A stretch of 64,000 nucleotides of DNA from Aquisediminimonas profunda (GCF_019443285.1 NZ_CP080327.1:1360001-1424000), one strand, 5' to 3'; shown: positions 31,969 through 42,169, counted from the stretch's first letter. Program-made: numbers and translations. The notes: generated by a model from the sequence alone, not told the origin.

Positions 31969-33423
31969 ATGAGCAGCTATCGCATCCAGGGCGCAACCGG
32001 TGAGTGGGAGGTCGTGATCGGCCTTGAAGTTCATGCCCAGATCACCTCGAACGCAAAGCTGTTTTCCGGCGCCTCGACGGCGTTCGGGTCAGAGCCGAAT
32101 ACCAATGTCTCGCTCATCGATGCGGCGATGCCCGGCATGCTGCCTGTGCCCAATGCCGAATGCGTGAAGCAGGCGGTGCGCACGGGCCTTGCCATCGACG
32201 CCCAGATCCACCGCTGGAGCCGGTTCGACCGCAAGAATTATTTCTACGCCGATCTGCCGCAAGGTTACCAGATTTCGCAGCTCTATCATCCGATCGTGGG
32301 TGAAGGGTCGCTGACCGTCGAAACCGATGAAGGCGAAAAGGTGATCGGTGTCGAGCGCATCCATATCGAGCAGGATGCGGGCAAGCTGATGCATGACCAG
32401 CATCCGACCATGTCCTATGTCGATCTCAATCGCTGTGGCGTCGCGCTGATGGAAATTGTCTCCAAGCCGGACATGCGGTCGCCTGCCGAGGCCGGGGCCT
32501 ATATGAAGAAGCTCAGAGCCATCCTGCGCTATGTCGGCTCGTGCGACGGCAATATGGAGCAGGGCTCGATGCGCGCGGACGTGAACGTTTCGGTGCGGAA
32601 ACCCGGCGCAGAGTTCGGCACGCGGACCGAAACGAAGAACGTCAATTCGGTGCGCTTCATCCAGCAGGTCGTGGAATATGAAGCACGGCGCCAGGTTGAT
32701 GTGATCGAAGAGGGCGGCACGATTGTCCAGGAAACCCGCCTGTTCGATCCCGACAAGGGTGTGACGCGGTCGATGCGGTCCAAGGAAGACGCGCACGATT
32801 ATCGCTATTTCCCCGATCCCGATCTTTTGCCGCTCGTCCTTACCGAAGACTTTGTCGAGGAATGCAAGGCAAGCCTGCCTGAGCTCCCCGATGCCAAGCG
32901 GCAGCGCTATGTCGAGGCACTGGGCATCACACCTTACAATGCCGATGTCATCACGTCGGATGTCGAGACCGCGCGCTGGTTCGAGGCGCTGCTGGATGCC
33001 GGTGCCGAGGCAAAGGCTGGCGCGAACTGGCTGACGTCCGAACTGTTTGGCGCGCTCAACCGGCTCGGCAAGGATATTGGCCAGAGCCCGGTAAGTCCGG
33101 AGCAGGCGGCCCAGTTGCTCGGGCTTGTCGCAGACGGCACGCTTTCGGGCAGCCTTGCCAAGCAGGTCTTCGAAATCATGCTCGAAACCGGAGACGATCC
33201 TGCAAGGATCGTCGAGGAAAAGGGCTTGAAGCAGACCAGCGATACCGGCGCCATCGAGGCAGTCATCTCCGAAATCCTGAGCGCCAATGCGGACAAGGTC
33301 GACCAGTACAAGGGCGGCAAGGAAGCCCTGTTTGGCTTCTTCGTGGGTCAGACGATGAAGGCCATGGCCGGAAAGGCCAATCCGCAGGTTGTCAATGAAT
33401 TGCTGAAGAAGGCTTTGGCTTGA
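31969..33423 (+). CDS. gatB: Asp-tRNA(Asn)/Glu-tRNA(Gln) amidotransferase subunit B
   Basis: GatB binds and phosphorylates mischarged tRNA before amidation. The 484-residue product has [62 protein letters not shown] and the C-terminal YqeY-like helical domain that ends [13 protein letters not shown]. With gatC and gatA it makes a complete GatCAB operon, implying the indirect pathway for Gln- and/or Asn-tRNA. Confidence 0.96.
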   Translation: MSSYRIQGATGEWEVVIGLEVHAQITSNAKLFSGASTAFGSEPNTNVSLIDAAMPGMLPVPNAECVKQAVRTGLAIDAQIHRWSRFDRKNYFYADLPQGYQISQLYHPIVGEGSLTVETDEGEKVIGVERIHIEQDAGKLMHDQHPTMSYVDLNRCGVALMEIVSKPDMRSPAEAGAYMKKLRAILRYVGSCDGNMEQGSMRADVNVSVRKPGAEFGTRTETKNVNSVRFIQQVVEYEARRQVDVIEEGGTIVQETRLFDPDKGVTRSMRSKEDAHDYRYFPDPDLLPLVLTEDFVEECKASLPELPDAKRQRYVEALGITPYNADVITSDVETARWFEALLDAGAEAKAGANWLTSELFGALNRLGKDIGQSPVSPEQAAQLLGLVADGTLSGSLAKQVFEIMLETGDDPARIVEEKGLKQTSDTGAIEAVISEILSANADKVDQYKGGKEALFGFFVGQTMKAMAGKANPQVVNELLKKALA

Positions 33424-33505
33424 TCGTCACAAAAGAGGGCAGGGACCACACCACCCTTGCCCTTGCGCATGAACGCGCTATAGAGCCGCGCCTGACCGGG
33501 CTCGT

Positions 33506-33590
33506 GCGGGCGTGGCGGAACTGGTAGACGCGCCAGATTTAGGTTCTGGTATCGAAAGGTGTGGGGGTTCGAGTCCCTTCGCCCGCACCA
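33506..33590 (+). tRNA. tRNA-Leu (TAG)
   Basis: The 85-base gene has acceptor GCGGGCG/CGCCCGC, an anticodon loop TTTAGGT (anticodon TAG), a long variable arm typical of class II tRNAs, T-loop GGTTCGAGTCC and encoded CCA. It lies between gatB and trigger factor. Confidence 0.95.
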
Positions 33591-33591
33591 G

Positions 33592-33621
33592 AACGGGCCG
33601 CGCACCAAAGCGGGCCGTTTT
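33592..33621 (+). terminator. Probable terminator after tRNA-Leu
   Basis: AACGGGCCGC (33592-33601) pairs with GCGGGCCGTT (33610-33619) with one mismatch and an eight-base loop, followed by a short T-run. It separates tRNA-Leu from the trigger factor gene, whose start is 30 bases beyond. Confidence 0.55.
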
Positions 33622-33651
33622 ACATTGAACTCAAGGATTGATTGGCTGAAC

Positions 33652-35208
33652 ATGCAGATTGTCGAGACGTTGAACGAAGGCCTGAAGCGCGGCTACACGC
33701 TGACCATCAAGGCCAAGGATATCGAAGCCCGTGTCGAGGGCGAGATTCGCAAGGTCGCGCCGCAGATGCGCATGCCCGGCTTCCGTCCTGGCAAGGTCCC
33801 GGCCAATCTTGTCCGCAAGATGCATGGCGAAGCGCTTCAGGCCGACGCGCTCAACAGCTCGATCCAGGAAGGCGTGCAGTCGCTCGTCGCCAAGGAAAAA
33901 CTCCGCCCGGCCATGTCTCCGTCGGTCGAACTGGTCGATGGCTATGCCCATGGCAAGGATGCGGAACTCAAGGTCGAACTCGAAGTCCTGCCCGATGTGC
34001 CGACCCCAAAGGTGGACGGCCTCAAGCTGGAGCGGCTGACGGTTGAAGCCGATGAAGCGGCTATCGATGCGTCGGTCCTGCAACTCGCAAACCAGCAGAA
34101 GACCTATGAGGATGCGCCCAAGGGCCACAAGGCCGCGCTTGGCGATCTCGTGGTCATCGATTTCGTCGGGAAGATCGATGGAGTGGAATTCGATGGCGGC
34201 AAGGGCGAAGGCGCGTCAATCGAACTGGGTTCGGGCCGGATGATTCCAGGCTTTGAAGAAGGCATGATTGGCGTGACAGCCAATCAGGAAAAGACGATCA
34301 CCGTCACCTTCCCGGCAGACTATTCGGTTGATTACCTCAAGGGCAAGGAAGCGACTTTCGATCTGGTCATCAACGATGTCCGCGTCGCCAAGGAACCCAA
34401 GGCCGACGATGACTTCGCAAAGTCGCTGGGCCTGGAAGGGCTTGAGCAGCTGCGCGGTCTGTTCAAGGGACAGATCGAGCAGGAACTGAACAATCTGACG
34501 CGGACGCACATGAAGCGTCGCTTGCTCGACCAATTGGCCTCTTCGCATGATTTCGAGGTGCCGCCATCAATGGTTGAGGCGGAATTCGAACAGATCTGGA
34601 AGCAGCTCGAACATGAAGCGAGCCATGATGCTGATCCCGAAGCAGCTCTCAAGGAAATGGAAGCCGAAAAGGAAGACTATCGCGCAATCGCGGTTCGTCG
34701 TGTCCGGCTTGGCCTTTTGCTCTCGGAAATCGGTCGTGAGCACAAGATCGAGATTTCGAGCGCCGAAATGAGCCGACTGATCCAGCAGGCCGCGCAGCAA
34801 TATGATCCCAAGGATCGCCAGCGCTTTGTCGAATGGATCCAGCAGGATGCGATGGCATCAGCCCAGCTTCGTGCGCCGCTGTATGAGGACAAGGTTGTCG
34901 ATTTCCTGTTCAGCAAGGCAGAAATCACGGATCGCGTTGTGACCCGCGCCGAACTCGAAGCCGCGATTGAGGCTGACGAGGATGAAGGCCATGTACATGG
35001 GCCGGGCTGCGGGCATGATCATCACGATCATGCGCCCAAGGCAAAGAAGGCTGCTGCCAAGAAGCCGGCTGCTGCGAAGGCTGCGGAACCGGCCAAGGAA
35101 GAAAAGGCTGCCAAGCCCGCCGTCAAGAAGGCTGCTGCTCCCAAGGCTGCAAAAGCTGGGGACGAAAAGCCGGCTGCCAAGAAGGCACCTGCAAAGAAAG
35201 CGAAATAG
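33652..35208 (+). CDS. tig: Trigger factor (ribosome-associated chaperone) with unusual C-terminal tail
   Basis: Trigger factor meets nascent chains at the ribosome exit. The start at 33652 gives 518 residues with the N-terminal ribosome-binding loop GFRPGKVPANLV (residues 43-54). A central FKBP-type prolyl isomerase domain follows at about 155-245 (LGDLVVIDFVGKIDG, GSGRMIPGFEEGMIG), then the C-terminal helical arms. The protein is about 80 residues longer than the E. coli form. From about residue 442 comes an acidic and His-rich patch (HVHGPGCGHDHHDH) and then a Lys/Ala/Pro repeat like histone H1 tails. The His patch could bind metal; the basic tail could bind RNA or rRNA. Confidence 0.95.
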   Translation: MQIVETLNEGLKRGYTLTIKAKDIEARVEGEIRKVAPQMRMPGFRPGKVPANLVRKMHGEALQADALNSSIQEGVQSLVAKEKLRPAMSPSVELVDGYAHGKDAELKVELEVLPDVPTPKVDGLKLERLTVEADEAAIDASVLQLANQQKTYEDAPKGHKAALGDLVVIDFVGKIDGVEFDGGKGEGASIELGSGRMIPGFEEGMIGVTANQEKTITVTFPADYSVDYLKGKEATFDLVINDVRVAKEPKADDDFAKSLGLEGLEQLRGLFKGQIEQELNNLTRTHMKRRLLDQLASSHDFEVPPSMVEAEFEQIWKQLEHEASHDADPEAALKEMEAEKEDYRAIAVRRVRLGLLLSEIGREHKIEISSAEMSRLIQQAAQQYDPKDRQRFVEWIQQDAMASAQLRAPLYEDKVVDFLFSKAEITDRVVTRAELEAAIEADEDEGHVHGPGCGHDHHDHAPKAKKAAAKKPAAAKAAEPAKEEKAAKPAVKKAAAPKAAKAGDEKPAAKKAPAKKAK

Positions 35209-35210
35209 TG

Positions 35211-35292
35211 CGTCGCCCCTGCGCAGGCAGGGGCCGGTTTGAAGGGTTCGCACCCGACTCCCGCAAAGGCCCCTGCCTGCGCAGGGGCGACG
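35211..35292. repeat. Pair of inverted 25-bp palindromic repeats, copies 2 and 3
   Basis: The 25-bp sequence at 35211-35235 is repeated exactly, in inverted orientation, at 35268-35292, with 32 bases between. Each copy is itself a near-hairpin (CCCCTGC.../GCAGGGG). A third copy with one mismatch lies at 16200-16224. The arrangement resembles REP/BIME-type elements. It starts two bases after the trigger factor stop and may also terminate transcription. Confidence 0.8.
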
Positions 35293-35341
35293 CGATCAAA
35301 ATTAATCGAAATTTGCAGAATCTGCGGTTAGGAGTGCGGGG

Positions 35342-36277
35342 ATGACTGAGCGTTCTCCCCGCATTGCAGTGCTGTTGCCCTGCTACAACGAGGCCGCTGC
35401 AATTGCTCAGACGATTGCAGATTTCCGCGCAGCGCTGCCTGCGGCAACCATCTATGTCTATGACAACAACAGCAGCGATGCGACCTGCGAAATAGCAGCA
35501 GCGGCCGGCGCGATCGTCCGGACCGAGCGTATGCAGGGCAAGGGCAATGTCGTGCGGCGCATGTTTGCGGACGTGGATGCTGACATCTATGTCATGGCTG
35601 ATGGCGATGCGACTTATGAAGCCGCCGCTGCGCCCGCATTGGTGAACAAGCTGCTTGATGAAACCCTCGACATGGTCGTGGGTGCCCGCAAATCCGAAGT
35701 GGAGGCTGCCTATCGGCGCGGGCACCGGCTCGGCAATGCTCTTCTGACGGGAATGCTGGCGCGAATCTTCGGGCGGACCTTCACTGATATTCTTTCCGGA
35801 TACCGCGTGTTTTCGCGGCGGTTCGTGAAGAGCTTCCCAGTGCTGTCTGCCGGTTTCGAGATCGAGACAGAAATCAGTGTTCACGCGCTCGAGTTGCGTA
35901 TGCCGGTGGCCGAACAGGTCACGGCCTATGCCGCTCGTCCGGAAGGCTCCGAATCCAAGCTCAATACCTGGCGCGATGGATTGCGGATTCTCAACACGAT
36001 CCTGTTGCTGTTCCGCTATGAACGGCCGCTGCAGTTCTTCGGGGCGATCGCCGCGACATTTGCGATCATGGCGATCATACTTGCCATCCCGCTTTTCATC
36101 ACCTTCATGCAAACTGGCCTGGTGCCGCGTTTTCCGACGGCAATCCTTGCGACCGGGCTCATGATCCTCTCCGCGCTCAATGGCCTGTGCGGGCTAATTC
36201 TCGACACTGTGGTCCGCGGTCGCCTTGAGGTCCGCCGCATTGCCTATCTCGCCTATCCGGCGCCTTCCCGGGATTGA
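35342..36277 (+). CDS. Family 2 glycosyltransferase, membrane-anchored
   Basis: The 311-residue product has a GT-A domain (AVLLPCYNEAAAIAQTI, DNNSSDATCEIA, and the metal site VMADGDATYEA at about 80-90) and SGYRVFSRRFVKSFP. Two C-terminal hydrophobic segments follow (about 231-255 and 262-290). This is the layout of dolichol-phosphate mannosyltransferase-like or undecaprenyl-phosphate glycosyltransferases, which load a sugar on a lipid carrier. Sugar and acceptor are unknown. It is a single gene. Confidence 0.87.
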   Translation: MTERSPRIAVLLPCYNEAAAIAQTIADFRAALPAATIYVYDNNSSDATCEIAAAAGAIVRTERMQGKGNVVRRMFADVDADIYVMADGDATYEAAAAPALVNKLLDETLDMVVGARKSEVEAAYRRGHRLGNALLTGMLARIFGRTFTDILSGYRVFSRRFVKSFPVLSAGFEIETEISVHALELRMPVAEQVTAYAARPEGSESKLNTWRDGLRILNTILLLFRYERPLQFFGAIAATFAIMAIILAIPLFITFMQTGLVPRFPTAILATGLMILSALNGLCGLILDTVVRGRLEVRRIAYLAYPAPSRD

Positions 36278-36437
36278 AGGTCGCTCACGGTATCGGTGTG
36301 GCATTAGGGCAACGATTGCTTTCAAATCGTTACCTGCGGCGCGTCCTTAGTTCCCAATAGCTCCTGTACCTGTCAATTAACTGCAATCCGATCGACGGCC
36401 AATCTGGCCCGTCGGTGCAAATTGCTTTGGAGGACTT

Positions 36438-39347
36438 GTGAACTACTTCAACCAGCTGCGGGCCGCGCCCGCTTCGATGGCCCTAGCCATCTGCCTTTTG
36501 GCGACGGGCAATGCCGCACTTGCCCAGGATGCAGCGCCGCAGGCTGCTGCCGAAGACAGCGGTAGCGAAATCATCGTCACCGGCTCACGTATCCGTCAGG
36601 ACCCCCTGAACCAGGATTCGCCAGTCATCCGTCTTGACCAGGATGCACTTGCGCAATCGGGTCTCTCGTCAGTCGCGGATATTCTCCAGCGTCTGCCCAG
36701 CGCGAGCGGCGGTCTCAATTCCAAGGTCAACAACAGCGGCAACCTCGGCAATCCGCCAGACGGCGGCGGCGTTGGCGCGGGTTCGGCTGAAATCGATCTG
36801 CGCTACCTGGCAGCGAAGCGCACACTTGTGCTCGTCGATGGCCTGCGCTTTGTGAATGGCACCAGCGGCAGCGGCATTCCTGCGACCGTCGACATCAACT
36901 CGATCCCGTCGAACATGGTCGACCGCATCGAAGTACTGCAGGCTGGCGCTTCGCCGCTTTACGGGTCTGATGCCATTGCCGGCGTGGTGAACATCATCAC
37001 CGTCGCGCAACAGGAAGGGCTCCGTGCCTCCGCACAGTTCGGCACGTTCCGTCAGGGAGACGGCCATACGCAGGATTACAACATCAGCTATGGCATCAAG
37101 GGTGACACGACGAACCTTGTGTTCGGCGCCAGCTATGTGAAGCAGGAAGCTGTCCGGTCGCGCGATCGGGCCATTTCGCAATTCCCGAATCCCGGCCAGA
37201 CGGCATGCTCGAACGGCGGTGGCGGGTGCAGCAGCGCGTCCTTCGGCGGCCGCTTTGATACCCGCACCAGTGCGGGACCACTTCCGGGCGTTCCGTTCGG
37301 CAATTTCACGATCAGCAATCCGCCGGACAACAACCCGACGCTCGGCGAACTTCGCCCGTTTGTCGTGACGGATCGCTTCAACTTCGCACCCTTTCAGTAC
37401 ATCCTGACGCCGTCGGAACGCTATGGCGCGTGGATGAGCTTCAAGCAGGAGTTGGGTTCCAACATCAACTTGCGCGTCAAGGCGCAGTACAACCGGCGCA
37501 AGTCGCAGAACCAGGCCGCGTTCGAGCCGCTGTTCCTCGGCCCCGATGCTGGCAACGGTGCGGGCAGCCTGTTCGACACCTTGTCGATCGATGCGACCAA
37601 CCCGTTCAATCCTTTCGGTGTGACTCTCGAGTCCGGCCTCAATCCGGATGGCACGCCGAACGGCAGGACGCAGAACTATTCGTTCATTGCGCGTCGTCTT
37701 GTCGAAGCCGGTCAACGGACGTTCAACCAGACGGTTGACACAATGTCGGCAACGGCGACGCTCGATGGCTCGTTCGAGGTCGGTGGACACACCTGGTATT
37801 GGGACGCGACGGCGCTCTTCGGCATCAACGATGCGCACCAGAGCTTCACCGGCAACGTCAACGCGGCGCGTGTGGCGCAGGCACTCGGCCCGGTTGCCAA
37901 TTGCAATTCACCGTGCGTGCCGCTGAACATTTTCGGCGGTGCGGGCTCGATCACGCCTGCGATGCTGGCATTCATTGCCTTTACCGAGCGCGACAAGAGC
38001 CAGCAGCATCTCTACGACTATACGGCGAACCTGAGCGGAGACATTTTTGATCTGCCAGCTGGCCCCGTTGGCTTTGCGGTCGGCGTCGAACATCGCATCC
38101 AGAGTGCCAGCTTCGATCCCGATCCGATCATTGCTGCCGGTCTTGGTGCCGATATTCCATCGCAGCCCGCAGCGGGCCGCTATAATGTCGACGAAATCTA
38201 CGGCGAATTGCGTGTTCCGCTGTTGAAGGAAAAGCCCTTTTTCCATTCGCTTGAGGTGAATGGTGCCGTGCGGCACTCGAGCTATTCGATCAGCGGCTCG
38301 AGCACGACCTTTACCGGCACCGGTCTTTGGAAGCCGGTACAGGATCTGCTGTTGCGTGGGTCTTATTCGACAGGCTTCCGGGCCCCCAGCCTTGGTGAGC
38401 TGTTTGGCGGTCGGTCGCGTTTCGACCTTCCAGCGAACGACCCCTGCACCAGTGCGGCAGGCGGCTTGTTCCAGACCAATGCAACGGTCCGGGCAAACTG
38501 CATCGCCAATGGTGTTCCAGCAAGCGGCAGCTATGCAGAGGATCAGGGCGGACAGCTCCCGATCATCACGCAGGGCAACCTGAACCTGAAGCCGGAGAAA
38601 TCGCGCAACCTTCTGTTCGGTGCGGTCTATGCTCCGGCCTGGGCGCGCAACAGCGGGTTTGCCAAGAACTTCAGCATCGAGGCCAATTATTACGACATTC
38701 GCGTGAGCAAGGCGATTGGCGCGATTGATCCCACCCTCACGCTGAACAATTGCGCGCTCCTTGGCGATGCTGCCAGCTGCGCCCGTGTAAAGCGGACTGG
38801 CAATGGCTTGATCAATGAGATCGATGGAACTCTCCAGAACCTCGATAACATCCGCACCAAGGGTCTCGACGTCACGCTGAACTATGTGACGCCGGAAACT
38901 GGGATCGGCACGTTCGGCCTGTCTGCAAATGCAACCTGGCTGCTGAAATATGTTCTGTCGGCTTCGAACGGCTTTGTGGTCCTTGACCGCAAGGGCACCG
39001 AACGCGGCAGTCCCGATCAGGCATTTCCCAAGTTCAAGGGCAACACGACCCTCAACTGGTCGATTGGCGATTTCGGGGCGTCCTTCACGGGCCGCTATAT
39101 CCACAGCGTCATCGAACAGGGCGGGCCGACCGGCACGAACAAGCTCGACAGCCGTTTCTATGGCGATGTCCAGCTGACGTTCACGCCGTCGTTCCTTGAT
39201 CAGCGCTTTGCCTTCACGGCGGGCGTGAACAATGTGTTCAACCAGGATCCGCCGGCTTGCTTCTCATGCAGCCTGAACAATTTTGACCCGACGACCTATG
39301 ATGTCCCGGGACAGTTCGGATATCTGCGCGTTTCCTACAAGATGTAG
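36438..39347 (+). CDS. TonB-dependent outer-membrane receptor
   Basis: The 969-residue product starts at a GTG (36438) after a strong TTGGAGG ribosome site. Residues 1-30 are a signal peptide (ALAICLLATGNAALAQ). A TonB-box-like EIIVTGSRI precedes the plug domain (VADILQRLPSASGG, VLVDGLRFVNG, RIEVLQAGASPLYGSDAIAG), and the beta-barrel ends in YLRVSYKM with the terminal aromatic/Met signature. Such receptors import oligosaccharides, siderophores or other large ligands. The ligand cannot be read here. No local sigma/anti-sigma gene is present, and the nearest gene is a glycosyltransferase. Confidence 0.93.
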   Translation: MNYFNQLRAAPASMALAICLLATGNAALAQDAAPQAAAEDSGSEIIVTGSRIRQDPLNQDSPVIRLDQDALAQSGLSSVADILQRLPSASGGLNSKVNNSGNLGNPPDGGGVGAGSAEIDLRYLAAKRTLVLVDGLRFVNGTSGSGIPATVDINSIPSNMVDRIEVLQAGASPLYGSDAIAGVVNIITVAQQEGLRASAQFGTFRQGDGHTQDYNISYGIKGDTTNLVFGASYVKQEAVRSRDRAISQFPNPGQTACSNGGGGCSSASFGGRFDTRTSAGPLPGVPFGNFTISNPPDNNPTLGELRPFVVTDRFNFAPFQYILTPSERYGAWMSFKQELGSNINLRVKAQYNRRKSQNQAAFEPLFLGPDAGNGAGSLFDTLSIDATNPFNPFGVTLESGLNPDGTPNGRTQNYSFIARRLVEAGQRTFNQTVDTMSATATLDGSFEVGGHTWYWDATALFGINDAHQSFTGNVNAARVAQALGPVANCNSPCVPLNIFGGAGSITPAMLAFIAFTERDKSQQHLYDYTANLSGDIFDLPAGPVGFAVGVEHRIQSASFDPDPIIAAGLGADIPSQPAAGRYNVDEIYGELRVPLLKEKPFFHSLEVNGAVRHSSYSISGSSTTFTGTGLWKPVQDLLLRGSYSTGFRAPSLGELFGGRSRFDLPANDPCTSAAGGLFQTNATVRANCIANGVPASGSYAEDQGGQLPIITQGNLNLKPEKSRNLLFGAVYAPAWARNSGFAKNFSIEANYYDIRVSKAIGAIDPTLTLNNCALLGDAASCARVKRTGNGLINEIDGTLQNLDNIRTKGLDVTLNYVTPETGIGTFGLSANATWLLKYVLSASNGFVVLDRKGTERGSPDQAFPKFKGNTTLNWSIGDFGASFTGRYIHSVIEQGGPTGTNKLDSRFYGDVQLTFTPSFLDQRFAFTAGVNNVFNQDPPACFSCSLNNFDPTTYDVPGQFGYLRVSYKM

Positions 39348-39363
39348 TGCAGTAGACATGAAT

Positions 39364-39401
39364 AACCCGCCCCGGCATGCGCTGGGGCGGGTTCTTTTTT
39401 T
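39364..39401 (+). terminator. Rho-independent terminator of the TonB receptor gene
   Basis: AACCCGCCCC (39364-39373) and GGGGCGGGTT (39384-39393) form a perfect 10-bp stem with a ten-base loop, followed by C and seven T (39394-39401). It lies 16 bases after the stop codon. Confidence 0.93.
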
Positions 39402-39411
39402 GCAAGGGCGA

Positions 39412-40026
39412 TCAGAACTTGATCTGGTCGCCCTTGTTGATGACGGTCCCGAGAATGCCATAGTCCTTGGCTTCCTCCGTCGACATCCAATAGTCACGTT
39501 CGATATCTTCGCGCACGCGCTCGATCTTTTGGCCGGTTTTTTCCGCAATGACCTGCGCAAGCCGTTCGCGCATTTTCACGATTTCCTGAGCCTGAATGGC
39601 AATATCACCTGCACGCCCCTGTGCACCGCCGGAGGGCTGGTGAATCAGGAACCGTGTATTGGGCAGGCAGTAACGACGCTCTTTGGGCGCCCCCAGGAAA
39701 ATATGGGTTCCGGCACTTGCGACCCATCCCGTGCCGATCACGGCAACCGGTGAGTCGATAAAGGAAATCAGGTCATGGATTGTATCGCCCGATTCGACAT
39801 GGCCGCCGGGCGAATTGATGAAGATCTTGATCGGATCATGGTTCACATGGTCGAGATAAAGCAATTGTGCCGACACAATTTGCGCGAGCTTCTGGTCGAT
39901 GCCGCCAAAGATGAGCACTGTTCGTGCCTCGAGGAACTTGCTCATCAAGAGGCCGCTTGATCCCGGCCGATCATCCTCGTCTTCGTCGCGTGTCATGCCG
40001 GGAAGGCTGGTGTCCCACAAAGTCAT
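39412..40026 (-). CDS. clpP: Second ATP-dependent Clp protease proteolytic subunit (ClpP paralogue)
   Basis: The 204-residue product begins at 40026 (MTLWDTSLPG) and has a charged, non-canonical N-terminus (MTRDEDEDDRPGSSG). The Ser104-His129-Asp178 triad appears intact (WVASAGTHIFLG, RFLIHQPSGG, IERDYWMSTEEAKDYG), so proteolytic activity is expected. It is divergent from the standard clpP gene, with 126 bases between. It may assemble mixed rings with the other ClpP or act with a different ATPase. Confidence 0.9.
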   Translation of the reverse strand: MTLWDTSLPGMTRDEDEDDRPGSSGLLMSKFLEARTVLIFGGIDQKLAQIVSAQLLYLDHVNHDPIKIFINSPGGHVESGDTIHDLISFIDSPVAVIGTGWVASAGTHIFLGAPKERRYCLPNTRFLIHQPSGGAQGRAGDIAIQAQEIVKMRERLAQVIAEKTGQKIERVREDIERDYWMSTEEAKDYGILGTVINKGDQIKF

Positions 40027-40152
40027 TCTGTTCTCCTGTGAACGTATTCCCCTTGTCGAGTAGCTGCGCCCAATGGCCCGCGCAAGCCGAAGGACTTGAA
40101 CATCTTGCAACAAGTCCAGATATAGGCGGTTCAATTCATCCAAGGATATTTC

Positions 40153-40773
40153 ATGCATCCGGCAGACGCACTCATTCCCATCGTTATCGAACAATCCAAC
40201 CGCGGCGAACGCAGTTTTGACATTTATTCGCGATTGCTGCGCGAACGGATCGTCTTTGTGACGGGCGGAGTTGAGGACAATATGGCCTCGGTCATTACGG
40301 CCCAGCTGCTCTTTCTCGAATCGGAAAATCCGAAGAAGGACATCTGGATGTACATCAATTCACCGGGCGGGGTTGTTACCGCTGGCATGGCGATTCACGA
40401 CACGATGCAATATATCCGGCCCAAGGTCGGTACGGTCTGCATTGGCCAGGCGGCGTCAATGGGAAGCTTCCTGCTCGCTGCGGGCGAACCGGGCATGCGG
40501 GTCGCATTGACCAACGCGCGGATCATGATCCACCAACCTTCGGGCGGCGCGCAGGGACAGGCCTCCGATATTGCACTGCAAGCACAGGAAATCCTTCGGA
40601 TTCGCGCGAGCATGAACGGACTCTATTCGAAATATACGGGCAAGGACCTGCCGACGATCGAAAAGGCCATGGAACGCGATAATTTCATGACAGCAGACGA
40701 AGCGAAGAAATTTGGTCTGATTGACGAGGTGTTCGACAAGCGCCCGGTCCCGGCCGACGATTCTGCTAGCTAG
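40153..40773 (+). CDS. clpP: ATP-dependent Clp protease proteolytic subunit ClpP
   Basis: The 206-residue product is a canonical Clp[21 protein letters not shown] (N-terminal loop), [18 protein letters not shown], the active Ser in [15 protein letters not shown] (Ser102), His127 in [12 protein letters not shown] and Asp176 in MERDNFM. It works as a 14-mer barrel with ClpX or ClpA. clpX follows 117 bases downstream, the usual order. Confidence 0.97.
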   Translation: MHPADALIPIVIEQSNRGERSFDIYSRLLRERIVFVTGGVEDNMASVITAQLLFLESENPKKDIWMYINSPGGVVTAGMAIHDTMQYIRPKVGTVCIGQAASMGSFLLAAGEPGMRVALTNARIMIHQPSGGAQGQASDIALQAQEILRIRASMNGLYSKYTGKDLPTIEKAMERDNFMTADEAKKFGLIDEVFDKRPVPADDSAS

Positions 40774-40890
40774 CGTTTCGCGGCCCAAACTGGCAAAGAG
40801 TGTAAACGGCATTTAAGCCATTGCCGGTTAGGAATATCGCTGTAACATGGCTGTAATGTGCGACTTGCCGGATTTCCGGGGAAGGTTTGA

Positions 40891-42162
40891 ATGACGAAGC
40901 TTAGCGGTACTGATACCAAAAGCACGCTTTACTGTTCCTTTTGCGGCAAATCGCAGCATGAGGTCCGGAAGCTGATCGCTGGCCCGACCGTCTTCATCTG
41001 CGATGAATGCGTTGACCTCTGCAATGACATTATTCGCGAGGAAACCAAATCCGCGCTGGTCAGCAAGAAGGACGGCGGCGTCCCGACTCCGCAGGAAATC
41101 TGCAATGTTCTCGATGATTATGTCATTGGTCAGCGGTCGGCGAAGCGGGTACTCTCGGTTGCAGTGCACAACCATTACAAGCGGTTGAACCACGGTGCCA
41201 AAGGCGCCGATGTCGAGCTTGCCAAGTCGAACATCCTGCTCGTCGGGCCCACCGGCTGCGGCAAGACGCTCCTCGCGCAGACGCTGGCCCGAATCCTCGA
41301 CGTTCCGTTCACGATGGCCGATGCCACGACACTCACCGAGGCTGGCTATGTCGGTGAAGATGTCGAAAATATCATCCTGAAGCTGCTGCAGGCCTCCGAC
41401 TACAATGTAGAGCGGGCGCAGCGCGGGATCGTCTATATCGATGAAATCGACAAGATCAGCCGCAAGGCTGAAAATCCGTCGATTACGCGCGATGTGTCGG
41501 GCGAGGGCGTGCAGCAGGCGCTCCTCAAGATGATGGAAGGCACCGTTGCCAGCGTTCCTCCGCAGGGCGGCCGCAAGCATCCTCAGCAGGAATTCCTGCA
41601 GGTCGATACGACCAACATCCTCTTCATTTGCGGCGGCGCCTTTGCCGGCCTCGAAAAGATCATTTCTGACCGCCTGCAGGGCAAGTCGATTGGCTTTGGT
41701 GCTCATGTATCGGGCGCGGATGACCGGCGCACAGGCGAAATCCTGCGTCAGGGCGAGCCGGAAGATCTGCTCAAATACGGCCTGATCCCGGAATTTGTCG
41801 GGCGTCTGCCTGTGATTGCGACGCTGGAAGACCTTGATGTCGAAGCATTGGTCAAGATCCTGAAAGAGCCCAAGAACGCGCTCGTCAAACAGTATCAGAA
41901 GCTGTTCGAGATGGAGGAAGTCAAGCTCGGCTTCACCGAGGACGCGCTTGTTGCCGTTGCCAAGAAGGGCATCGAGCGCAAGACAGGCGCGCGCGGCCTT
42001 CGTTCGATCCTGGAGAGCATCTTGCTCGACACGATGTTCGATTTGCCGGCAATGGACGGAGTCGATGAAGTGATGATCGACAAGGACGTGGTCGCTGGCA
42101 CCAAGGAGCCGATCCGCGTCTATACGCACAAGGAAAAGGAAGCCGCAGGCGACGCCGCCTGA
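40891..42162 (+). CDS. clpX: Clp protease ATPase subunit ClpX
   Basis: ClpX unfolds substrates and feeds them to ClpP. The 423-residue product has the N-terminal C4 zinc domain ([26 protein letters not shown]), Walker [16 protein letters not shown], the pore loop [10 protein letters not shown], Walker [14 protein letters not shown], and the ClpP-docking IGF loop (KSIGFGAHV). It lies downstream of clpP and 7 bases upstream of the metallo-beta-lactamase gene. Confidence 0.97.
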   Translation: MTKLSGTDTKSTLYCSFCGKSQHEVRKLIAGPTVFICDECVDLCNDIIREETKSALVSKKDGGVPTPQEICNVLDDYVIGQRSAKRVLSVAVHNHYKRLNHGAKGADVELAKSNILLVGPTGCGKTLLAQTLARILDVPFTMADATTLTEAGYVGEDVENIILKLLQASDYNVERAQRGIVYIDEIDKISRKAENPSITRDVSGEGVQQALLKMMEGTVASVPPQGGRKHPQQEFLQVDTTNILFICGGAFAGLEKIISDRLQGKSIGFGAHVSGADDRRTGEILRQGEPEDLLKYGLIPEFVGRLPVIATLEDLDVEALVKILKEPKNALVKQYQKLFEMEEVKLGFTEDALVAVAKKGIERKTGARGLRSILESILLDTMFDLPAMDGVDEVMIDKDVVAGTKEPIRVYTHKEKEAAGDAA

Positions 42163-42169
42163 TCGGTAC

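Noticed and set aside
36669-37838. Long open frame on the minus strand (389 codons)
   Set aside because: It lies wholly inside the TonB receptor gene, has no ribosome site or family match, and is the expected shadow of a GC-rich gene.
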